The notes under the pieces: generated by a model
The model's input: only the letters and a program-made list of their open reading frames with translations
Told to the model about the DNA's origin: nothing
Databases searched by the model: none
Made by a program: the position numbers and the translations under genes
In this document: positions 21,701 to 27,863 of the stretch, one piece after another
How the letters are laid out: every line of letters begins with the position of its first letter
Numbering within the stretch: position 1 is the first letter of the stretch
Virus record (IMG/VR): IMGVR_UViG_3300024255_000120
Location: 1-27,863 of that record
From: a virus
Length of the DNA: 27,863 nucleotides
Reading direction: 5' to 3' (one strand)

Positions 21701-24700
21701 TACAGAAGATACTAAAATTGAATATTACACAAGAAGAGATTTTGTAGCTACTGGATCTAGTAGTGGTGGTACTATTACATTTGCTGCACAGTTAGATTTT
21801 GGTACTCAAAGATTTGTTGAGTTCAATGAAAAAGATTTTGTTGTTACCGTTTTAGATAAAGGCGATTCTGATAAAGTAGAAACTGGCGATGTCGTTTTCT
21901 TGAGACCAGAGTATGTAAATATTTTAAATACTACTGATCAAACTTCTGGATTATCATCTGGTAGTATTACTATTGGATTCCCGAGTAATTATTTCGGATC
22001 AAATGTTTCTAACTTCCCCAAATTAAAATTAACTGCTACAATTCAAATTTCAAAAGGTAGACCAAAGTTAAAAACATCTATTCCAGATAGAAGAATTGTT
22101 ATCAGAACATCTGGTGATAGAGTTATTCCTTTAAGAGGAATTAACTACGATGATGAGAGTACCGAGTCATTCAGTTATTCCGATGTTTATGCTATTAAGT
22201 ATATCTACGAAGGTTCTGCATCTTCGCCGCCAACAGTTGATGTAAATGGTAATTTAGTTGTTGGTACAGATATCACAAACCACTTTACTTTTGACGATGG
22301 TCAAAGAGAAACATTCTATGATATTTCTAGAATTGTATTGAAGCCTGGATTCTCTACTCCTTCAGGTCAACTAGTTGTTGCCTTTGACTACTTCCAACAT
22401 TCTCAAGGAGATTTTTGTACCGTTGATTCTTATATACATGAAGCTGGTGTACCCGCAGATAAAATTCCTTCATTCAATAGTACTGTATACGGTATTGTAA
22501 ATCTTAAAAATGTTATTGACTTTAGACCTAAAGTTGATTCCAATACAATTATTACTGGTTTCCAAGATACTTCATTACTATCACAAGCAGATTATATCAG
22601 TTTTATTGGTGATGGTGGTTCTGTTTCAAGTACTCCTTCATCTAGCAGACTGCTTCCATACACGATGAAGTTTAGTGAGTCTCAATATCTGGATAGAATT
22701 GATGGTATATTCTTGAACAAAAAAGGAGAGTTTTTAATTAAAACTGGAAACTCTTCACTGAACCCATCAAAACCAGAAATTATTGAAGATGGTATTCCTC
22801 TGTATTATGTTTATATTCCTGCGTTTACCAAGTCAAGTAAAGATGTAAGGATTATTCCTGTCGATAATCGTAGATATACGATGAAGGACATTGGTAAACT
22901 GGAGAAGCGTATTGAGCGTCTTGAGTATTACACCACGTTGAGCATTCTTGAGCAGCAAGCACTAAACATGCAAGTAAAAGATGTTTTGGGTATTGACAAA
23001 ACAAAGAGTGGTTTTGTGGTTGACAATTTTGAAACTCATCAAGTTGGTAATGTCAAGTCTTTAGATTACTTGTGTGCTATTGATCCACAGCAATCTGTTT
23101 TACGTCCACAATCTAAAGAAGATAATTTCACTCTTGTAGAAATTAATAGTCGCGAAGATCAAAGATCATTGTCAGGATATAAAAATTCTAACGACGTAAT
23201 TACATTGCCATACAGTAATGTTTCTTATGCTTCTAATCAATTTGCAACTAAAACTATTAATCCAAACCCATTTGTTATTTTACAATACGTAGGTGACGCT
23301 GCATTAATTCCTAATATCGATCAATGGTATAACACAACGGTTGCTCCATTAGTAACTGAAAACAATACTAACCTGTTTTCTATTTTCCTCGGCAAGTCAG
23401 ATGTTAGATCGGCATTTGCCAGCATTTATAATTCTTTTATTATTAATTGGGTTGGTGTTAACAAGACTTTCTATAATATTAACAGTTTTGGTGAGAGCAA
23501 TAGCGATATTTCTAAATCAACAGTAAACTCTGCTAGTGTTTCGAGTTCTTCTAATGTAAGTCCTCAAAACAATGAAATTGCTAAAGGGGTAGGTTATAAA
23601 ACAATTAATGGGACTAATGTTGCTAACTCGTTGAGATTTTTCGCAAGGTCAATCCCGGTCAAGTTTGTTCTTAAGAGATTAAAACCCAAGACACAATTGT
23701 ATGTCTTCATGGATAAAAAATCTATTGGGCGTTGGGTCAATCCAGACTCCAGATTTACTGGGATTGCAGGAAACTCGTCAACCACATTTAATAGTTCTTT
23801 AACTACTGATGAATATGGCAATGCAAGTGGAATTATTTTAATACCTGCAGGTCTTGCTCCAAAAATGAATACATCATGGACAGGTGATGTCAACACCATG
23901 CAGTATGATACTACAACAGAAGAACTATACTTCTCTACCGGTGCCAAGAACATTAGATTTACAACTAGTTCAACTGATAGTGATAAAGATTCTGTAGATA
24001 GTTACGCAGAAGTTAAGTTCTATGCAACCGGTATTCTCCCGGAGAATCCTGCTTCTATTATCTCAACTGCCCCCGCCATTTTCAAGGCAAATGAAGGCGT
24101 TCAGACAATTGATAGTAACACTGAAAACAAAGCTAGACCGAATCCTCTTGCCCAAACTTTCCGAGTTGAGAACTTTGATGGTGGTATGTTTGCTACTGCA
24201 GTAGATCTGTTTTTCTCCAAGAAAAGTTCTACTATTCCTTTAAGAGTCTATCTGACTAATATTGAGAGTGAGAAACCAAGTAAGTATATTCTGCCTGGTT
24301 CACAAGTTACTTTATATCCTGATACCTTACTCAAGGTATTCTCTTCTGGTAATATTACCATCAATATTGGAGAGTATGTTACTGGTTCAAGGTCTCTTGC
24401 TTCTGGTCCTATCGCGAAAGTATTAGATAAGAATAATTTTGAGGTGGTAGCATCAAGTAATGGAGAAATTGATATTACAAATGAGCAAGTATACACTTTT
24501 GTATTAAGTAACCATAATGGTAGTTCATTCTTTGCTAATGAAGATATAGTTCTTACTTCAGTTACTCAATTCAATAATTCTAATAATGCTACTATTGGAT
24601 TAAAGATCGCAAAAGACTCTGGCAAAGTTAGTGCCCTTAATGTTACTACTTTAGGTTCCGGATACGAAGGTGCTACTATCACCGTAGAAAGTCCTCAACT

Positions 24701-26930
24701 TCCTGGCGGAAGTACCTCTACAGGTTCTGTAAAAGTTTCTAACGGTCAGATTTACTATGCAGCAGTTGCTTTAGGTGGCAGAGGATATACAGAACCACCT
24801 TCTATTGTGGTTAGAGGTTCTGGAAACGGTGCTACAGGCGCTATCATCGAGTCTAAACTTATTATAGATGAACCTGCAGTAAGAATGGGTATTGCTTCTG
24901 ATACAGGAGATTCTGTTAGATCTACAACGCCTACCAGATTCAATTTTGATTACCCGGTATACTTGCAGAATAATACCGAATACGCAATCAATATTGAGTG
25001 TGATGATACCGAATATGAAATCTGGGCTTCACGATTAGGAGAGACTGATATTTCTTCTGGTTTAGTTGTGAATGCTCAACCTCTACTTGGATCTGTATTC
25101 AAGTCACAAAACACTGATAACTGGAGTGAAGATTTATTTGAAGACATTAAGTTCAGTATTCATAGAGCAGAATTTGATATCTCTAGGGTTGCAGAATTAA
25201 ATATTACTAACGCTGATATCGGATTCGAGAAATTAGAATCAGATGCATTTGAAACTTATGCATTAGCTAATAGTACAGCAACATCTGCATTGTTTAAAAA
25301 CAACAGCAATATTGTTAAGGTTTATCATAGAGATCATGGATTTGAAGGTTTGGGTAATTCCAAAGTATTCTTCCGTGGTGTAGATGACTTTGCTGGGTAT
25401 AACGAAATTGATATTGAATCATCCTTATATACTGTTGCTAATTCTGGTATTGATACTTATACTATTGTTGGTCCTTCCAGGGCAGCTGCTACTGGATTAG
25501 GTGGAGGAAATAGTATTCTTGCATCTTATAATAGAAAGTACGAGAAACTTTATGCACAAATTCCATATTTACAGTTATCAAACACAAAGATTGATAGTTT
25601 TGTTAGGACTACAAATGTAATTCCAGTAGATTCTTCTACATCAACTTATGCCTCATACGATGTTACTCCTATGGAGACTACTTTCTTGAATGAGGAGCAA
25701 TATTTCTTAAATCAGAAAATGATTGCTTCGAGTATTAATGAAGTTGTAAATGATACTGGCAATTCTTTACAATATAAAATTAATCTTTCTTCAGAATCTT
25801 CTCATCTTTCTCCTGTTATTGATTTACGCGCTGCATCGGTAAAAACTATATCTAACCGTGTAGACAATGCCACAGGTTCTGAAGATAGATTTGGTAAAAA
25901 GTATCAAGTTGTTAAAGTATATCCAATATACAAGTTTGAAGTTGCTGGTAACAACGATGGCGTTGGTGGTGATGATATTGCAGTATCTCTCGGACAAAAT
26001 GTTACTGGACAAACATCAGGAGCAGAATCTGAAGTCTTGAGGATTATTAATAATGATGTTTATGTTAAAATTAAAAATTCCCTGCAGTTTACAGTAGGAG
26101 AAGAGTTATTCTTTAGTACCCAATCTGCTAGCGGCGGAGATTATGAAACATTTACTGTTACTGTTGCTAATACCGGTGTTTTTGAACAAGTACCTACTTT
26201 TGTTGTTGGAGCAACTGTAAATTCTATCAACCCATCCATTAGAAGCGAAAAATATGAAAATAAAATTAGTGGTAAGGTAATTTCTTGGGACTCTAAAACT
26301 AAAATTTTAACTCTAGAAAATGATAAGCAACCCATTAATAATAACTTCACAAATAAAATTACTTTGGGTAGTGATTATGCAAGGCAAAGTCAGACATCAG
26401 ATCAAGTTACTGATATTTTCAGGGTAGGTGATTTACTTGACTTTGATGGATCATCTTTTGAAACCACTAAATTTGCAGAAGTTAGTGACATGTCATTTAG
26501 TCAAGGCGTTGACTACGTTGCAGAAAATGGTTCTGTCAATACTTCTGGTGCTTCAAAATATGTCACTAAAGAAATCTTTATTAATAATCCAGCATCTTCT
26601 ATTAATGTTTACTTAACATTAAATGTCCAAGATGTAGAAAATGTTAAAGTATTCTATAAGATCAAACCTGCAGCGTCACAGCAAAACTTTGATGATATTA
26701 ACTGGGAATATTTTAATGGTACTGGAGATTCTGACCAATCCAATGATATTGCTACGTCAGAAAATAGTATCTCCGGTCAATTTGAGAAGCAATCTTCTTA
26801 TCAAGAATTGAGATACAGTGAAGAGGACTTAACAGAATTCTCTTCCTTTGCTATTAAGATTGTTATGAAGACGGATGACCCTGCATATATTCCCAAGATT
26901 CAGGATCTACGAGCAGTAGCTTCATTCTGA
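18786..26930 (+). CDS. Giant DUF4815-like virion structural protein (2714 aa)
   Basis: The N-terminus (TNLNSIPYFDDYDSGKDFYKVLFRP, then QGRELNSIQSILQNQIE) matches the start of DUF4815 phage structural proteins as I recall them. Later landmarks are a coiled coil at about 1365-1398 (MKDIGKLEKRIERLEYY), then KSGFVVDNF, and PLAQTFRVENFDGGMFATAVDLFF from about 1787. Near 2060 is LQNNTEYAINIECDD, and the protein ends with a beta-rich segment and DDPAYIPKIQDLRAVASF. GSGY-type repeats occur at 737-760, 783-825 and 1948-2025. Its position after gp8 is where T4 has gp9/gp10, so it may be the fibre-linking or peripheral wedge protein, but no similarity to gp9 or gp10 is seen. There are no membrane segments. 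The upstream 39 nt is AT-rich with no clear late box. Confidence 0.8.
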   Translation: MPQKTNLNSIPYFDDYDSGKDFYKVLFRPSYPIQGRELNSIQSILQNQIENYGKHQFKQGDLVIPGEVGLNTKLDFVKLSSVSEVAISIDGEIVYQKYDISDLVGQKISGLSSGVSALVLAITKATNNSNDTIYVKYLTAGDGGDEETFRQGETLEIVDGVNSPLLVVGTDGSVLPTSISVTNPDTGEVTFVTSPAMGYGSAVKVEEGIYFVNGFFVRNDAGLILVSGYTQTPSIKVGFNVSESVVTPEKDSSLYDNAAGSSNFASPGAHRLQIQLELVKYEYNQTPDKNFIQLLSIKNGVIERQVRKVDYSLIEETLARRTYDESGDYIVDNFDAEIREYYQQDGNLGIYSLGVDGNVNGLTPSEASEKLTVSVGPGKAYVRGYEIVNKETKYLELDKARDTLVRDNISIKTNSLASFNITNVYNSVPLNAEGSELTAYPTIFLNSVYNDGTIGANNLESSTNYLQTLERRGKSFGKDDAIKTIYLFSDLDLGLIDESSIEPNTPSDRADLKNIYFVNTRTSTNAVSTVKSVETISYAKVTRPEVGDVNAQFLQLTVAGRKDYLETIFIEYDDNVSTRRRLLYKTESDAQQEINEIGYIVDYDQTITPLVGVAKPKDFTLLKNATGFNPDTDVVISKGRLSSGESTYNGIFNLAYFNPVFFTRLLVDSLITSDFSPGKYIVGSESGAYGVIEGNSNGFLSSGRSLYVKTLYGNFKSGETITNEEGGILRIAKENTISHFVVSRQGTGYSNTAKISIDGVQYEPSEVFVGSYQSSDISVGVSGGTLYKVEIVNRDAVSLDYVSPPVIEFTGSYTIEAQVLPVLFKNTVLNFSANNVKSLYSVYGSGNVFTADIETVDPTYATSTPVTQFTFSGTKGYKFLECTGFGVSAGAFLVQGDAIQFSDSTGTIHKFIVDYATDGQGTTKSRIYLNGALPESVSASSVVRLRPTINNSAISSLVFPTGSKEVSSLISTTEDTKIEYYTRRDFVATGSSSGGTITFAAQLDFGTQRFVEFNEKDFVVTVLDKGDSDKVETGDVVFLRPEYVNILNTTDQTSGLSSGSITIGFPSNYFGSNVSNFPKLKLTATIQISKGRPKLKTSIPDRRIVIRTSGDRVIPLRGINYDDESTESFSYSDVYAIKYIYEGSASSPPTVDVNGNLVVGTDITNHFTFDDGQRETFYDISRIVLKPGFSTPSGQLVVAFDYFQHSQGDFCTVDSYIHEAGVPADKIPSFNSTVYGIVNLKNVIDFRPKVDSNTIITGFQDTSLLSQADYISFIGDGGSVSSTPSSSRLLPYTMKFSESQYLDRIDGIFLNKKGEFLIKTGNSSLNPSKPEIIEDGIPLYYVYIPAFTKSSKDVRIIPVDNRRYTMKDIGKLEKRIERLEYYTTLSILEQQALNMQVKDVLGIDKTKSGFVVDNFETHQVGNVKSLDYLCAIDPQQSVLRPQSKEDNFTLVEINSREDQRSLSGYKNSNDVITLPYSNVSYASNQFATKTINPNPFVILQYVGDAALIPNIDQWYNTTVAPLVTENNTNLFSIFLGKSDVRSAFASIYNSFIINWVGVNKTFYNINSFGESNSDISKSTVNSASVSSSSNVSPQNNEIAKGVGYKTINGTNVANSLRFFARSIPVKFVLKRLKPKTQLYVFMDKKSIGRWVNPDSRFTGIAGNSSTTFNSSLTTDEYGNASGIILIPAGLAPKMNTSWTGDVNTMQYDTTTEELYFSTGAKNIRFTTSSTDSDKDSVDSYAEVKFYATGILPENPASIISTAPAIFKANEGVQTIDSNTENKARPNPLAQTFRVENFDGGMFATAVDLFFSKKSSTIPLRVYLTNIESEKPSKYILPGSQVTLYPDTLLKVFSSGNITINIGEYVTGSRSLASGPIAKVLDKNNFEVVASSNGEIDITNEQVYTFVLSNHNGSSFFANEDIVLTSVTQFNNSNNATIGLKIAKDSGKVSALNVTTLGSGYEGATITVESPQLPGGSTSTGSVKVSNGQIYYAAVALGGRGYTEPPSIVVRGSGNGATGAIIESKLIIDEPAVRMGIASDTGDSVRSTTPTRFNFDYPVYLQNNTEYAINIECDDTEYEIWASRLGETDISSGLVVNAQPLLGSVFKSQNTDNWSEDLFEDIKFSIHRAEFDISRVAELNITNADIGFEKLESDAFETYALANSTATSALFKNNSNIVKVYHRDHGFEGLGNSKVFFRGVDDFAGYNEIDIESSLYTVANSGIDTYTIVGPSRAAATGLGGGNSILASYNRKYEKLYAQIPYLQLSNTKIDSFVRTTNVIPVDSSTSTYASYDVTPMETTFLNEEQYFLNQKMIASSINEVVNDTGNSLQYKINLSSESSHLSPVIDLRAASVKTISNRVDNATGSEDRFGKKYQVVKVYPIYKFEVAGNNDGVGGDDIAVSLGQNVTGQTSGAESEVLRIINNDVYVKIKNSLQFTVGEELFFSTQSASGGDYETFTVTVANTGVFEQVPTFVVGATVNSINPSIRSEKYENKISGKVISWDSKTKILTLENDKQPINNNFTNKITLGSDYARQSQTSDQVTDIFRVGDLLDFDGSSFETTKFAEVSDMSFSQGVDYVAENGSVNTSGASKYVTKEIFINNPASSINVYLTLNVQDVENVKVFYKIKPAASQQNFDDINWEYFNGTGDSDQSNDIATSENSISGQFEKQSSYQELRYSEEDLTEFSSFAIKIVMKTDDPAYIPKIQDLRAVASF

Positions 26931-26931
26931 T

Positions 26932-27126
26932 ATGCAACGTTATATCAAAGTTGAAGGTCAAGATGGATTTGTCAGAGATGTAACTACAGGGGCAATTGTT
27001 TCAACTGCCCCTAAAAATACACGTAAATCTTTTTCCAATGAATTTAAAAATGTAGTCTCGGAACTAAATACTTTGAAGGAAGAAATGTCCGAAATCAAGT
27101 CCCTCCTTAAGCAGCTAATCAAATGA
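26932..27126 (+). CDS. Small coiled-coil protein (64 aa)
   Basis: 64 aa starting 1 nt after the stop of the 2714-aa gene and overlapping the next ATG (ATGA). The N-terminal half (MQRYIKVEGQDGFVRDVTTGAIVST) is a short beta segment. The C-terminal half (FKNVVSELNTLKEEMSEIKSLLKQLI) is a clean heptad coiled coil, probably trimeric or dimeric. Tight coupling to virion genes on both sides suggests a structural part or fibre-attachment/assembly peptide. No specific family is assigned. Confidence 0.8.
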   Translation: MQRYIKVEGQDGFVRDVTTGAIVSTAPKNTRKSFSNEFKNVVSELNTLKEEMSEIKSLLKQLIK

Positions 27127-27863
27127 CATTAAGAAACGTACCAAAGAGTTTTACGCTAGAAGAGCAGCGTCAAGAGGTTAATGAAATAGCAGTAGATTTG
27201 GATACCGCTGTTGATGGCGTACAGACATTTGGTGGGGATAAAACATTTACTGCCGATGTAACATTTAGTGGCACTGTTAGTATTGATACTGCTGGAACGA
27301 TTTTCAATGAGCAATCCGACCTTGTTGTATCCGCAGTTGAGGATTTAGAACTTCGTGCTCAAAATAGTGGAAAAAACGTTTATATTGCGGCAAATGATGA
27401 TGTAATTATGAGCTCCTCCTTTGGATCTGTTCTAACAAAATCTCAACTGGGATCTAAATTAATTGATAGTGATGCGGTTGCTGGCGACGTTTCTCTGTCA
27501 TTTGTAACAACTTCAGGACCTAATGGATCACAAGAAAGACTTGTAACCACTAATGCTGGAGTATCAGTTTTAGGAGACCTTGAAGTTGGTAATGAAATAC
27601 ATTCTTCAGATGGTGCATTATATTTAAAAACTGCGGATCAGATAACCCCTGGTCAGATGGTTACTGAAGCGATCTTTGGTGGATCAATGTATGTACCATA
27701 CGGTTTCAGTACATATCCTATTACTGAATTTCCTAGTGGTAATATCGACGAGACATCCACTAATGCTGGATTTAGTGTAAGCAGCGGTGGACAGATTTAT
27801 ATTGCTAACATTAGCGCACAGGCTCTTTGGAAGGGTAGACAAGTAGGAACTGCTGGACTCACA
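27123..27863 (+). CDS. 5' part of a fibre-like structural protein (at least 247 aa)
   Basis: The frame is open from ATG 27123 to the window end; the stop lies outside. The N-terminus MTLRNVPKSFTLEEQRQEVNEIAVDL resembles the start of several cyanophage fibre-like proteins, probably an adaptor that attaches to the baseplate. After it come short repeated strands (FGGDKTFTADVTFSGTVSI, DLVVSAVEDLELRAQ, KNVYIAANDDVIM, VSVLGDLEVGNEIHSSDGALYLKTADQ), a pattern typical of trimeric beta-helical tail fibres. It overlaps the stop of the 64-aa gene by 4 nt (ATGA), so it is translationally coupled. A receptor-contacting tip, if any, would lie beyond the window. Confidence 0.8.
   Translation, partial: MTLRNVPKSFTLEEQRQEVNEIAVDLDTAVDGVQTFGGDKTFTADVTFSGTVSIDTAGTIFNEQSDLVVSAVEDLELRAQNSGKNVYIAANDDVIMSSSFGSVLTKSQLGSKLIDSDAVAGDVSLSFVTTSGPNGSQERLVTTNAGVSVLGDLEVGNEIHSSDGALYLKTADQITPGQMVTEAIFGGSMYVPYGFSTYPITEFPSGNIDETSTNAGFSVSSGGQIYIANISAQALWKGRQVGTAGLT

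Noticed and set aside
7663-26930. Possibility that the giant frames are assembly errors or fused genes
   Set aside because: Each is one uninterrupted frame with consistent codon use, beginning with family-like N-termini. Very large wedge and DUF4815-type proteins are known in marine T4-like phages.
1-27863. CRISPR arrays, tRNA genes, integrase or insertion sequences
   Set aside because: No regularly spaced direct repeats, no cloverleaf-like segments and no recombinase or transposase motifs were seen on either strand.

Overview
The window looks like part of the genome of a T4-like myovirus infecting marine cyanobacteria (Synechococcus/Prochlorococcus cyanomyovirus). All genes are on the + strand, small early genes alternate with virion genes, and a run of baseplate-wedge genes (gp25, gp6, a gp7-like giant, gp8) is followed by a huge DUF4815-type structural protein and the start of a fibre-like protein. 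The T4 assignments rest on residue motifs recalled from the T4 proteins; no database search was possible.

Region 1-3344 is an accessory cluster of ten complete small genes (52-189 aa), mostly of unknown function. Nearly every gene has its own sigma70-like -10 box at a stereotyped distance from the ATG (6 nt or about 23 nt), and most lack a Shine-Dalgarno sequence. Three genes look leaderless. G4/C4 hairpins, with or without a T tract, lie between several of them. The last gene has a candidate PD-(D/E)XK nuclease core.

Region 3345-5448 begins with a late-promoter-like box. Four coupled or overlapping genes follow: a 59-aa protein, a coiled-coil protein, a 297-aa structural protein and a PAAR spike-tip protein. 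Next come a self-contained promoter/48-aa basic protein/terminator cassette and a 42-aa gene.

Region 5467-27863 is AT-rich and carries gp25, gp6, a 3046-aa gp7-like protein, gp8 (behind two overlapping T4-type late promoters TATAAATA), a 2714-aa DUF4815-like protein, a 64-aa coiled-coil protein and the 5' part of a fibre-like gene. The products probably assemble into the wedge and periphery of the baseplate, with the PAAR protein capping the central spike.

The most notable signals are: (i) gp7 homology split by an insertion of about 1.7 kaa that holds a YHYH-like domain and a cupredoxin-like domain with all four type-1 copper ligands; (ii) short beta-rich repeat modules shared among gp7, gp8 and the DUF4815 protein; and (iii) the leaderless/short-leader promoter architecture of the early cluster. 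No tRNA, CRISPR array, integrase or insertion sequence was seen.
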